This document shows positions 11,966 to 21,250 of a stretch of 64,000 nucleotides of DNA, piece by piece. The stretch's first letter is position 1; every line of letters begins with the position of its first letter. A program made the position numbers and the translations under genes. Source of the DNA: Ktedonospora formicarum (lineage in GTDB: Bacteria; Chloroflexota; Ktedonobacteria; Ktedonobacterales; Ktedonobacteraceae); the NCBI RefSeq assembly GCF_016587355.1, contig NZ_BNJF01000001.1, forward strand, positions 2,740,501 to 2,804,500. The letters are read 5' to 3'. The notes under the pieces are model-generated. The model was not told the DNA's origin. It saw only the letters and a list, made by a program, of their open reading frames with translations, and did not search any database.

Positions 11966-14900
11966 CTAGCTTCGTGGGGGACGCACAGCTACAACAACCT
12001 GTGTGGCTCCAAGCTCATCATCGTCCTCCATATCCGCTTCGGTCAGCTCGAACGGATTCTCATCGACGCTAATTTCTTTGTCCATCTCCCGTTCTTCAGA
12101 AGGAGGCACTACTGCTAGAGCAGGCGCAACTGGCAAGTTACTCTCTACCACAAGGCCATTATTCATATAAAGATGATAAGGGAACATTGCGGGATCAAAA
12201 GCACTACTGTGCGAAATCAGAATAACCTGCTCAAAATGTTTGCTCAAGGTATCACCAGAGACAACATCAACTAGCGCCTGAGCACGCGCACGATCAAACG
12301 AGCTAAGTGGCTCATCCAATAGCGCAAAGCCAGGGGCGGCTTGCTCTTCTTGGGGCAATACCGCGATGGCAAAAGCCAGGCGGAGCGCTAGTGAAAGCTG
12401 ATCGGCAGTGCCGCCTGAAAGCGCGGCTTTGGAAATGTACTCGCCAGCAGCAGCTTCCCAAACAGCCAGGCGCATTGGGCCACCACTAATCGTCCCTTCC
12501 TCTTCGTCAGTTGTCAGATGCACATCGTGGTAGCGTCCGCTGGTCAACAATGGTAGGATCTGCTGTATGTACGTTTCAGTACGCGGAACCACCTTGCGTA
12601 ACATGCGCTGATACAGCTCATTAATGATACGCTGACCGTGGAACTTCGTCTGGTAAGAGCGCTCCTGCTGCTCCATATGCAGGCGTGTTTCTTCCAGGTT
12701 GAGCGTCTCACCGCCTGTTTGCAGTTGCTGACTCAGCTCTATCTCCTGACCTTCTAAGACATGCAGCTCTCTTTCGAGCGTCTCGCGCTCTTCCTCCAGC
12801 CGAGTGCGATCCTCGCTAGTATAATCAGCAAGCAAGGGCCAGATCGATGTGATATCTTCAAGCGTCAAGGATTGAGGTTCGGAGCGCTTACGCTGCTGTA
12901 GAAGATCACGTATGTGCTCCTGCACATTGATGATCTCCTGTTTACACAACTCGATTTTGGCCTTAGCAGCTCCTTCTCGTCCATCGAGCTTCTCAGTCTC
13001 TTTAACCAGAGTCTCTTCATTCGTCTCTTGTAATTCCTGTGCGCAACGCTCACGTAAAGAGGTGAGAGCCTCTGCGAAGGGATTCGGTGGAACAATCCAG
13101 CTTCCAAGCGTGTTGCTATATTTCGCAAGCTGCTTATAGTGCTCGGCCAGAAGATCCTGTAGCTCTCGAAGTTGCCTCGTATACTTGGTCAGGCGCTCCT
13201 GAAGTGTAAATTTGTTTCCAAGAGAGATGTGCAGTTCCTCTAGCTTCTTGCGGGCAGCCAATTCGGCATTGCTCACTGGTGTCTGACCAAAAGTGATACC
13301 CAGGGCATTTACCCGCTGACGTAGCGAATTATTCAACGATTGAAGCGCTTGCTTAAGCGCAAATTGTTGTTCACGCGTACGCTCAAGTTGCTGAATAGGC
13401 GGATTCTTCAAGAGTTGCGTGTTACGCTCATTCACAGCGCGTTGGCGTTCGAGCAATACATCCAACGCTTCCTGATGGATTTTCACCTGAGCTGCCAGAT
13501 TGGATACCATATCAAGCTTACCATCAAGCGAGGCAAGTTCACGCTCAGAATCTCTGATATTCCCCTCAACGAGCGTTTCCAGTTCGGGAACGCCCGAGCC
13601 GCTGATATCGTCAAGGGCAGCAATTCCAATAAATGGTGTCACAGTACCTGCATCAGCACCACGAAACCGCTCGTTTATGCTTGGTAGCGGCAATCCCTCC
13701 TGACCCGCCAGTAAGGTAATTTCCTGTTGCATCAACTGTACAGCAGACTGCTCTTTGACGATACGCTCGTCCATATAATTCCAGTCGGACTTACGGCGCA
13801 ACGTCTCTAACTGAGTGAGCTCCTGTTTTAATTTGTTGACGGCCTCGCCAGCGAGATTGGCGCGATTGCGCACCCCATTCGCTTCTTCGCGATGTTCCTG
13901 GGCTCGCTTTTGAATATCGGCTAGGCTCTCACCTTCGTCGCGTATCTGCTGAAGCATGTTTTGAGCCTCTTCGAGAGAGGAGGGGATATTTCCCCCTAGC
14001 GTCTGGATCTCGCGCTCCACCTGAGCTAGAGATTCAGGGCTACCACCCATGCGGATCGCAGTTTCTCGGGCGGCTACCATCATGCCAACCTTACTGATGG
14101 CATCTTGCATCTGATGATCGGTCTCCTCCGCCTCGGTACGAGCACGACCGTGATTTTGCCAACCCCAGATAAAGGCGCCTACTAAAAGAAGAGCAATAAT
14201 AGCGGCGATAGCGCCAACGAGAGCATTACCCTGTGCTAAAAAGGCATATAGTGCGAAACCGAATGCCAGAAGGAAAACACCAACACAACAGATGAGCAAG
14301 AGCTTATATCGCGTCACAGAGGTCCGAGCAGCCATTGCCAGATGATTCAGCCTCTCCTGATGACGATATGCTTCATGAACATGCTTCTCAGCTTGTGCCA
14401 GGCCTTGTGAGAGTCCCTTGAGGCGCTGCCACTCTTCCAGATGTCGACGCATGCTAAGGAAACGCCAGCGCTTCTCCAGCCCTTCAGCCTGTTGCTGCGC
14501 CTTACGAGCCTCTGCATCAATACCTTCATATTCTCGTTCGGCATCGCCTAGAGAACGCTTGATCTGATCTATCTGGATTTTGTTCTGAGCAGCTTGTTCC
14601 TTCTCTCCAAGCGTTTTTAGATACTGACGCTCGAGTCGACGCAGTTCCGCTAGACGTTTTGCGAGGCTATTAAGGCGCGCTAAGCGGTCCTCAAGTTTTG
14701 GGCGGCTTGAGCGACGATGCTCTTCCAGTTCTTGCAATGATTGTTGAGCCTGGTGCAAACGCTCACGGGCGTTTGTCACCTGCACTTCCAGGCTCTTCAA
14801 ATCATCCCTGACAGACTGATGATCTTTCTCCTGTTGTTCCAGTTCCTTAATTGAGTCGACAACGCTCAGCAGATCGTTAGACATTCGCTGGAGCGTCCCA

Positions 14901-15877
14901 AATGAGCGCAGAAGCTCGCTCAGCTCACCCACGCGCTTTTCAAGTGATGGTAGCTCTTCCTGTTCGCGTCGTTCCAGTTCTGAAAGCTGTCGTTCTAGCT
15001 CTGGTACTTCACGGCGTGCCTCGGCAATACCATCATAGGCGGAGATAATCTCTTCTAGGGTCGTATCAGCTCGCCGCAATTGTTGAACTCGATGACGACG
15101 CAATTTTAAATCACTTCGCTGCGCCTTCACCTCTTCCAGCGTGGTCTCTTGCTCAACAATATCCGCCTCTTGCGCCTCAATCTCTCGCAAATCATCGTGG
15201 ACACTAACCACATCTAGGGCTAGCTCAGTATCTCCTAATTGCCGACTCAACTCAGGGATGCGCGCTTGCATTTCGGCAAGACGCAATCGCTCACGGCTGG
15301 TATGCAAAGCTTGCTCATCTTCGGGTGCGACTTTGAAGCGTTCACCAACCATCACAAGTTGCTCTAAACCTAGCAGGTGGCGTACAGTCTTCTCTCGCTC
15401 CGCGCCTGTGAGATCCTCTAGACGTGTCAAACCTTTTTGTTCAATAAGGCATGAATTGCGTAACGCTTCGCCATCCATATGCCCTAATTCCGCAATAATG
15501 CGCTCATTGGCGATAGTGAGATCCGTAATTTCCTCACTCTCACCCTCATCATCTTGCGCAACCAGGAGGCGCACCTGTTGACCCTGACCACGCTCAAGTG
15601 TGCGCTTAATGGTCATCTCAGTAGTACCAACTGAGAGAAGCAGAGAAACAGTAGCGCGGGGAGCGCCATAAGAAATGATATCATCGAGGGAACGTTTTTT
15701 CTTGCGGTCAGGGGTAAGTGCCTCACCATAAAGCGCAAAATAAATACTTTCAAGCAAGGTTGACTTGCCTGACTCATTCGGCCCTTGTATCAGAATACTC
15801 CCACGTTGAGGGAAATGAACATTTAATTCGTGCAAGAGGCGAAAGCGCTCAACTGTTAAATGTTTCAGGATAATCAT
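11966..15877 (-). CDS. SbcC/Rad50-family (YhaN-like) ATPase with central membrane hairpin
   Basis: 1303 residues. SMC-type ATPase that partners the adjacent nuclease in DNA end processing. Walker A GPNESGKST is at residues 32-40. Two very long coiled-coil arms follow. The C-terminal head has the signature LSGGTADQLSLALR near 1150 and Walker B FALLDEPLSSFD near 1185. Instead of a CxxC zinc hook, the apex carries two hydrophobic spans at about 519-574 (LLLICCVGVFLLAFGFALYA and IAAIIALLLVGAFIWGW), so the protein may be membrane-tethered. The ATG at 15877 has GGAG eight bases upstream and is preferred over the TTG at 15898. It lies 80 bases after the SbcD-like gene. Confidence 0.85.
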   Translation of the reverse strand: MIILKHLTVERFRLLHELNVHFPQRGSILIQGPNESGKSTLLESIYFALYGEALTPDRKKKRSLDDIISYGAPRATVSLLLSVGTTEMTIKRTLERGQGQQVRLLVAQDDEGESEEITDLTIANERIIAELGHMDGEALRNSCLIEQKGLTRLEDLTGAEREKTVRHLLGLEQLVMVGERFKVAPEDEQALHTSRERLRLAEMQARIPELSRQLGDTELALDVVSVHDDLREIEAQEADIVEQETTLEEVKAQRSDLKLRRHRVQQLRRADTTLEEIISAYDGIAEARREVPELERQLSELERREQEELPSLEKRVGELSELLRSFGTLQRMSNDLLSVVDSIKELEQQEKDHQSVRDDLKSLEVQVTNARERLHQAQQSLQELEEHRRSSRPKLEDRLARLNSLAKRLAELRRLERQYLKTLGEKEQAAQNKIQIDQIKRSLGDAEREYEGIDAEARKAQQQAEGLEKRWRFLSMRRHLEEWQRLKGLSQGLAQAEKHVHEAYRHQERLNHLAMAARTSVTRYKLLLICCVGVFLLAFGFALYAFLAQGNALVGAIAAIIALLLVGAFIWGWQNHGRARTEAEETDHQMQDAISKVGMMVAARETAIRMGGSPESLAQVEREIQTLGGNIPSSLEEAQNMLQQIRDEGESLADIQKRAQEHREEANGVRNRANLAGEAVNKLKQELTQLETLRRKSDWNYMDERIVKEQSAVQLMQQEITLLAGQEGLPLPSINERFRGADAGTVTPFIGIAALDDISGSGVPELETLVEGNIRDSERELASLDGKLDMVSNLAAQVKIHQEALDVLLERQRAVNERNTQLLKNPPIQQLERTREQQFALKQALQSLNNSLRQRVNALGITFGQTPVSNAELAARKKLEELHISLGNKFTLQERLTKYTRQLRELQDLLAEHYKQLAKYSNTLGSWIVPPNPFAEALTSLRERCAQELQETNEETLVKETEKLDGREGAAKAKIELCKQEIINVQEHIRDLLQQRKRSEPQSLTLEDITSIWPLLADYTSEDRTRLEEERETLERELHVLEGQEIELSQQLQTGGETLNLEETRLHMEQQERSYQTKFHGQRIINELYQRMLRKVVPRTETYIQQILPLLTSGRYHDVHLTTDEEEGTISGGPMRLAVWEAAAGEYISKAALSGGTADQLSLALRLAFAIAVLPQEEQAAPGFALLDEPLSSFDRARAQALVDVVSGDTLSKHFEQVILISHSSAFDPAMFPYHLYMNNGLVVESNLPVAPALAVVPPSEEREMDKEISVDENPFELTEADMEDDDELGATQVVVAVRPPRS

Positions 15878-15957
15878 GGATATAACTCCGTTCGCCAAGC
15901 CCTTACCGGGGCCTTCACCATATCAGGCAGCCGTCTGCATGGCCCCCCGGACAACAC

Positions 15958-17265
15958 CTACCTTTTTACCTCATCCATCGCTTGCAGTAACTCTTCTTTT
16001 GTATATTGTAAAGCTTTCTTCTCTTGCTCATCGGTAGTCTTAGCAATCCACTCATCGGTAAGAGTACGCATCTCGGAAAATAACGAAAGTCTTTCTGTAC
16101 CCTCAACTGGATAAACTTCCGCTTCGGGAAGAAGTGTCAGTAAACTGTCATCGATGGCAAGCGTAAAGCAGTGCTCTTCGCCATAACGACGAATCTGATT
16201 CAGATCCAATTCGTGATATTGTCGCCGCGAAATCTGGCCTTCTAGCCGAACCTGAAGCATTGTATCCTCGCTACAAAGGGGGCGCAAGCGTTCGAGTATC
16301 AATTCGGTTCGTGACAATGCTGGCGCATCTCCATCAACGCCGTCAGAACCTTCAGGCCACAACTCGCTTGTTTGAATTATCAGGCGCTTGCATTGTAGAG
16401 CATCAAGCGAGGAAATGTGATTGCACCAGCGAATGCCATCGGCGGCGATACCCATAAATACAAAGCCAGGCTCCTGTTTAGGGCTGGTAAAGTCAACATG
16501 CTGAGTAGCACCAGCAACAACAAGCTCGGTTTGGTTGATACGTTGACGCGTATGTCCATGATGATATCCAGCAAGAATATACTTGAACATCGACAAGTTA
16601 GATATGCTTTCCTGGCTCACACAAGCGCGTGTGTCTAAGAGGGAGGAGCCAGTTACAAGGCCCTCGATTGGCGCGTGCAGTAGCAAAATAGGAACCGCAG
16701 CTCCCTCAATATTCACACTCACACGCAGATTAGCAAGGGGATCACCCACCTGACCAGCCAATACCCCAATACCCGCTATACCAACGCGCACACCATGCAC
16801 ATCAATGATCTCAGCGGGCAGAGGTTCTCCTTGTTTAGGAATAGGAGAACAATAATGAAGGGCTCCCAGACGCGCAAAGCTCATCTGCGGAGCGGGCGTC
16901 GCCTCTGTTAGAGGAGTATCATGCACGCCCCCAAGGGCTATAGTACGTACACCAGCCTGTTTCAACTGCGCCAAGCGTTCAGCAACGAAACTACGATCCT
17001 GCTCATCAGGATTGGAAGCATCAAAAAGATCACCACCCTGCACGAAAAGATCTACACCTTGCACGATGGCAAAATCAGTCGCTTGCTGGAAAGCCCGACG
17101 CAAACGCTGCTGCCGCTCCTCACGCCTTTGAGGCTGCTGCCCAAAAGTAGAAAAACCCAGGTGATTATCAGCGGTCAGAACCAGAGTTACAACATCATTG
17201 TGTTGCGACCCCAACTCAGGTGATTCTTGCTGCTTTGGTTGCTTTTGAGTAGATTTATCCGCCAT
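15958..17265 (-). CDS. SbcD/Mre11-family metallophosphoesterase
   Basis: 435 residues. Predicted double-strand DNA exonuclease/endonuclease subunit that works with the downstream SbcC-like ATPase. The metal-site motifs are in order: TADNHLG (33-38), GGDLFD (77-82), GGVHD in place of the usual GNHD/E, and AGYHHGHTR (last His pair). The Gly-Val at the third motif replaces the canonical Asn, which normally helps metal coordination. A hydrophilic Gln-rich N-terminus precedes the fold. The C-terminal ~150 residues are likely the capping and SbcC-binding part. Two-gene operon on the minus strand. Confidence 0.85.
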   Translation of the reverse strand: MADKSTQKQPKQQESPELGSQHNDVVTLVLTADNHLGFSTFGQQPQRREERQQRLRRAFQQATDFAIVQGVDLFVQGGDLFDASNPDEQDRSFVAERLAQLKQAGVRTIALGGVHDTPLTEATPAPQMSFARLGALHYCSPIPKQGEPLPAEIIDVHGVRVGIAGIGVLAGQVGDPLANLRVSVNIEGAAVPILLLHAPIEGLVTGSSLLDTRACVSQESISNLSMFKYILAGYHHGHTRQRINQTELVVAGATQHVDFTSPKQEPGFVFMGIAADGIRWCNHISSLDALQCKRLIIQTSELWPEGSDGVDGDAPALSRTELILERLRPLCSEDTMLQVRLEGQISRRQYHELDLNQIRRYGEEHCFTLAIDDSLLTLLPEAEVYPVEGTERLSLFSEMRTLTDEWIAKTTDEQEKKALQYTKEELLQAMDEVKR

Positions 17266-17659
17266 AATTTGTTACATCCAGACGTGCATCGAATGCTTGT
17301 TTTGTACAGCAAAGAGGCACACAACTAGTACCTTTTTTGAAAAGCATCAAAGTGAGTCTATCACAAAAGATAACGATTCCAAACGAAATAGGAGAGATAG
17401 AGGGACTATTTGGGGAATAACATTGTTCATTGATCCCCTATATACATAGAATAATAAGCAGCCCTACCAGGGCAACCCCAGAAAGCGAAATGATAGCCAA
17501 AAGTACCTCTTTCACTGCCTCACATAGACACAACCAAAAGCAACGTATTAATATGTTACATATTCAAGCAAAGATATCTTTCTATTCCCTCTTTGTAACA
17601 GCAAACAGAACTGCGCTATTAGGCAGGAGCACAATTTCACCTGTAGGCGGGAGAGCAAT
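17266..17659. other. intergenic region between divergent genes
   Basis: About 390 AT-rich bases between the SbcD-like gene (leftward) and the HD-GYP gene (rightward). It must hold both promoters, but I cannot place convincing -35/-10 pairs. GGGAGAG about nine bases before the GTG at 17660 is a ribosome site. Confidence 0.5.
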
Positions 17660-18340
17660 GTGGTGGACGCAAAACAAATAAGCAAAGATCGCGAGACGAG
17701 AAAAGTTCTTCTTTCATTCGCCAGGAGTATACAAGAGCGCGACATAGTCACCTATGAACATTCGCGCCGTGTAGCGACTTATGCTTCACGCTTAGCTCGC
17801 TATCTGGGTTGGAGCAGGCGTGAAGCGCGTGATCTGGCTCTTGCGGCCCTGGTCCACGATCTTGGAAAGACATGGATTACGAATGATATCTTAAACAAGT
17901 CGGCAGCCCTATCAGAAGAAGAGCGACAAAAGATGGAACGCCACCCTATCATTGGAGCGCGCATTCTTGTTGGTTGCGATATCCATTCTTTTTATGTGGA
18001 AGCGGTCCTCCATCATCATGAAGCATGGGATGGACATGGCTATCCAGCTGGCCTCCGAGGTGAAGAGATTCCTCTTAGCGCCCGTATCCTGACTGTGGCT
18101 GATGTCTATGATGTTATTACTTCACAACGCCCTTATAAAGCACCTCTTTCGAACGATGCTGCCAGAGAGCGCCTCGCCCAGGCATCCGGAACCAGCTTTG
18201 ATCCTATCTTAACACGCGCCTTCTTACACCTGATCGACAATACACCGGATTTTACCTTGAAACAGCACGTTTGTGCCATGCCGCAGACCGAAGATCTGGA
18301 ACTTATCCTGAGTCCACAAAATTTCTTAACCGGTGCATAG
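17660..18340 (+). CDS. HD-GYP domain phosphohydrolase
   Basis: 226 residues, a stand-alone HD-GYP domain with no sensor part. Family members hydrolyse cyclic di-GMP or related dinucleotides at a two- or three-metal site. Motifs: HSRRV (first His), VHDLGK (HD), HPIIGA, HHHEAWDGHGYPAGLRGEEIP containing the HHE and GYP signatures, and ADVYDVITSQRPYK. All expected ligands are present, so it should be active. The GTG start at 17660 is used because GGGAGAG lies upstream and no ATG is in frame before the fold. Confidence 0.88.
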   Translation: MVDAKQISKDRETRKVLLSFARSIQERDIVTYEHSRRVATYASRLARYLGWSRREARDLALAALVHDLGKTWITNDILNKSAALSEEERQKMERHPIIGARILVGCDIHSFYVEAVLHHHEAWDGHGYPAGLRGEEIPLSARILTVADVYDVITSQRPYKAPLSNDAARERLAQASGTSFDPILTRAFLHLIDNTPDFTLKQHVCAMPQTEDLELILSPQNFLTGA

Positions 18341-18402
18341 TATATTACCCCCTAAAGCATGCAGAGCATATCACATGCTTCTCCTCGTTTATCAAGTTTC
18401 TT

Positions 18403-19317
18403 TTAGAGAATGGTTCCTTCTGTTAAACCCCACTTTTTTATCAACCTCTGATAGGTGCCATCACGCTGCAATATTGTTAACGTAGACGCAATAGCCAAAT
18501 AGAGATCATTAGCATCATCATTGTTTACGGCAATACCTTCTGGAGTAACATTAAGGAGTGGTCCGGTCTGCTCCACGTGTTGAGGATGATGGGCGGCATA
18601 AAAACCAGCCTGGGGCAAATCTAAAAAAGTTGCATCAATATGCCTTAAATACAAGTTATCCATCATCTCTTCATATGAAGTTGCAAGTTTCACATCTATA
18701 GAGGGTCGGCCTGCTTCAACGCAACTTGTGCTTGTCGATTTGAGGTCACTCTGCTCTAAAGAATCCTTGAGTGCCGCCACTTTCTTGCCACACAAGTCAT
18801 CTAAACTACCAATATGTGAAGGGTTTCCCCATGGTACCATCAACGCTTCTCCACCCTTGAAGTAAGGTATCAGATGCACCTTGGTACGTAGCATATCGGT
18901 AATAGGAATCGCAGCGATGGCCACATCAAGATCGCCATGAACAATGCTATCAATGAGCGTTGTGTAAGGCATATTCACAACATTTACTTTCAAACCTAAA
19001 CGCTTTGCTATCTCAGTAATAAGATCAATATCAAAACCAGTTGGCTGATGCGAAACCTGATCAGTAAAGGCCTGAGGTGGATATGCCAGGTAGCTTCCAA
19101 CAGTTAACACGCCTGCATTAATAAGGCCTTCAGGATTTTGCACAATCGGCTGGCTTGAAGGTGTGGAAGAAGGTGTACTCTTTCTGGAGGGCATCAGGTC
19201 ATTGTCGCAAGCACTCAATAGCAGAAGCAACCCGATACAAACACAATTCGCTAGAGTACACAGCCAACGCTGCCAGGACGGGGAACAATACACCAAGGAG
19301 TCACTCCTCTTCACCAT
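18403..19317 (-). CDS. extracellular solute-binding lipoprotein (amino-acid ABC transporter type)
   Basis: 304 residues. Signal peptide with lipobox LLSAC (Cys at about 37), so a membrane-anchored lipoprotein. The rest matches family-3 solute-binding proteins: GVLTVGSYLAYPP, PTGFDIDLITEIAKRLG, a long DLDVAIAAIPITD stretch and the C-terminal DGTYQRLIKKWG. It would bind an amino acid or similar polar ligand outside the membrane. No permease or ATPase genes are adjacent. It is read away from the putative replication origin. Confidence 0.85.
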   Translation of the reverse strand: MVKRSDSLVYCSPSWQRWLCTLANCVCIGLLLLLSACDNDLMPSRKSTPSSTPSSQPIVQNPEGLINAGVLTVGSYLAYPPQAFTDQVSHQPTGFDIDLITEIAKRLGLKVNVVNMPYTTLIDSIVHGDLDVAIAAIPITDMLRTKVHLIPYFKGGEALMVPWGNPSHIGSLDDLCGKKVAALKDSLEQSDLKSTSTSCVEAGRPSIDVKLATSYEEMMDNLYLRHIDATFLDLPQAGFYAAHHPQHVEQTGPLLNVTPEGIAVNNDDANDLYLAIASTLTILQRDGTYQRLIKKWGLTEGTIL

Positions 19318-19560
19318 GTGTTGCTAGCTACTACAGAGGCAAACAGTATCGGACAATACTAGTATTACGTTGAAAAGAAATACTCTCTCACGCGATACAG
19401 GCAATGCTTACCACTTTTCTCTCTTGCGATAGACCTACTTCTTACCAGCCACCAGGCATTATAAAACTTAATAGAGAGCCTCCCTCACCAAAAGTCAGTT
19501 TGAGTAACAGACTTGCTTTCCTATCTAAAAAAGTAGGTAGCAGTTGATAAAACCGAAGTT
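19318..19560. other. left edge of the putative origin region
   Basis: Upstream region of the lipoprotein gene, ending where the first DnaA boxes begin. No gene recognised. Confidence 0.4.
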
Positions 19561-19813
19561 CTGCACATTTTCCCTGGACTTGTCCACATTTTTTGTGGAT
19601 AACTTCTCTAAGACGCACATTTCATTAGTTGTCTGTAGCCACCGAAAACTCACAAAGGTAATAAGGGGAGATTTCCTTATTACCCTCGACGCACAATTCT
19701 CCACATAAATATACATTATCTTACTTATACCATTTTATATTACAAAAGATGTATTTCCTTTCCACAAAAGTTATCCACAAAATGTGGATAACTTTTCCAC
19801 ATTTTCACATATC

Positions 19814-19837
19814 TTCACACAAAACGCTATATCGTAT
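19814..19837 (+). repeat. origin repeat element, copy 1 of 4
   Basis: TTCACACAAAACGCTATA plus TCGTAT, preceded by TTTTCCACATTTTCACATATC. It is not a DnaA box and is preserved exactly in all four copies. Confidence 0.85.
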
Positions 19838-19960
19838 TAGTTATCCACAATCGTTGTGGATAACTTTTCCACACTTTCCACATTCACTGTCTGCTTGTGT
19901 GGATTTTTCCACAGCAGTTATCCACAAGTTATCCACAGGTTTTCCACATTTTCACATATC

Positions 19961-19984
19961 TTCACACAAAACGCTATATCGTAT
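19961..19984 (+). repeat. origin repeat element, copy 2 of 4
   Basis: Identical 24-bp core, 147 bases after copy 1, with the same left flank. Confidence 0.85.
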
Positions 19985-20170
19985 TAACTTTTCCACAATG
20001 ATTGTGGATAACTTTTCCACACTTTCCACATTCACTGTCTGCTTGTGTGGATTTTTCCACACAAAAATGAACAAAAATGAAAGAGTTATCCACAAAGCAG
20101 GCAGCATGGAAAAGTTATCCACAATGATTGTGGATAACTTTTCCACAGGTTTTCCACATTTTCACATACC

Positions 20171-20194
20171 TTCACACAAAACGCTATATCGTAT
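20171..20194 (+). repeat. origin repeat element, copy 3 of 4
   Basis: Identical 24-bp core, 210 bases after copy 2. The left flank differs by one base (ACATACC for ACATATC). Confidence 0.85.
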
Positions 20195-20326
20195 TAGTTA
20201 TCCACAACGATTGTGGATAACTTTTCCACACTTTCCACAATGATTTACGCATATAAATACACAAACTAAGTTATCCACAATCGTTGTGGATAACTTTTCC
20301 ACAGGTTTTCCACATTTTCACATACC

Positions 20327-20350
20327 TTCACACAAAACGCTATATCGTAT
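20327..20350 (+). repeat. origin repeat element, copy 4 of 4
   Basis: Identical 24-bp core, 156 bases after copy 3, with the copy-3 type left flank. Confidence 0.85.
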
Positions 20351-20807
20351 AAAGTTATCCACAATGATTGTGGATAACTTTTCCACACTTTCCACATTCA
20401 CTGCCCGCTTGTGTGGATTTTTCCACAGTGTTAATGCATACATTTCAGATTTTCTATATTTATATATGAAATATTTGTCAGAAAAAGGAGTTATCCACAG
20501 AAAATGTGGAAAAGTTATCCACAAATCCACAAACCGGTGGATAAAGAGCAAAAGTTATCCACAGTGATTGTGGATAACTTTTCCACAATGCTCCAAAACT
20601 TAAAAATTGGCTTCAAGTTTTCCACAGGTTTTCCACGACTTATCCACGAGTTTTCCACAGGTTTTCCACCTTCTTTTAGTTGCCTGTGGAATTTTCCACA
20701 GTACCATCTAAGCCACTCTATAGGCGGGTCGAGCATCATCAAAAGCTTAAAGAATTGAGGTGTAGAAATCAGGTTATCCACATTTCCACATCCCCTACTA
20801 CTACGGT

Positions 20808-20851
20808 TATATAAAAATATATATAAAATAAGATATATATATTAGTAGTTA
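20808..20851. other. candidate DNA unwinding element
   Basis: A stretch of almost pure A and T (TATATAAAAATATATATAAA and onward), flanked by a DnaA box at 20774 and an inverse box at 20865. Such AT-rich segments next to DnaA boxes are where origins melt. Assignment is by position and composition. Confidence 0.55.
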
Positions 20852-20880
20852 GCGTTGTGGAAAATGTGGATAACTTTTGA

Positions 20881-21250
20881 AACTTGGGGATAACTTTAAA
20901 ATCTTGAGGAGTAAAGGCCACATACTTTCGATGTCACCAAAAAGCCAAAAAAAGCGTCTAAATAAACAGATACTTATTCTGGAAGACCCAAACATTACAT
21001 TGGTATTCTTGCCATTTCTTATTCTAATCAGAATAGTGTGTAATCGCGTTGTGATGACAATCTGAGGCCTGTTATGAAGAGTACTGGTCTCTTTCCCCAT
21101 GAACCACCTGAATTTGCGGGTTATCTACCTCATGCTGTAGAATATCTGGACGATATTCCTACTAGCCTCGCTTGATATTAATGCAAATTTCTATAGTATT
21201 GCCTGTTATATTGTCTTACAAGAGGTAAAAAGCTATTCGAGGGCTAAACA
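20881..21250. other. region between the origin and dnaG
   Basis: A short frame at 20930-21064 follows a GAGGAG-type site and would give 44 residues with a basic start and a hydrophobic end; I do not recognise it and doubt it. The rest should carry the dnaG promoter and leader. CGAGGG ends nine bases before the dnaG ATG. Confidence 0.4.

Larger units (their letters stand above)
19872..20428 (+). repeat. second origin repeat family, three copies
   Basis: A block of about 42 bases, CTTTCCACATTCACTG then CTTGTGTGGATTTTTCCACA, occurs at about 19873-19913, 20021-20061 and 20388-20427, each time just right of a DnaA-box dyad. Only one or two bases differ between copies (GTCTG versus CCCG). Confidence 0.8.
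19561..20880. other. oriC: putative chromosomal replication origin (oriC) with 23 exact DnaA boxes
   Basis: Exact TTATCCACA boxes start at 19771, 19841, 19918, 19929, 20086, 20115, 20198, 20271, 20355, 20491, 20515, 20555 and 20774. The inverse TGTGGATAA starts at 19594, 19783, 19855, 20003, 20129, 20212, 20285, 20369, 20569 and 20865. Many one-mismatch boxes, mostly TTTTCCACA, fill the gaps. TTATCCACA is the known consensus for the initiator DnaA. An AT-rich stretch (20808-20851) lies at the right end between the last two boxes and could be the unwinding element. The flanking genes diverge from this region. dnaA, dnaN and rpmH are absent from the window. Box density far exceeds the five to a dozen of typical origins. 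The call as oriC is inference from sequence alone. Confidence 0.85.

Noticed and set aside
19793..20430. A CRISPR array in the repeat field
   Set aside because: Repeat spacing is irregular (147, 210, 156 bases), the intervals are themselves DnaA boxes, and no cas genes are present.
19749..20781. Open frames of 60-160 codons on both strands across the DnaA-box field
   Set aside because: They translate repeats (VIHK, NFSTGFPHF, KLSTIIVDNF) and follow from the repeated DNA, not from coding.
19561..20880. Plasmid iteron origin
   Set aside because: No replication-initiator gene is adjacent, and the neighbouring genes (dnaG, rpoD, 23S, glycolysis) are core chromosomal genes.
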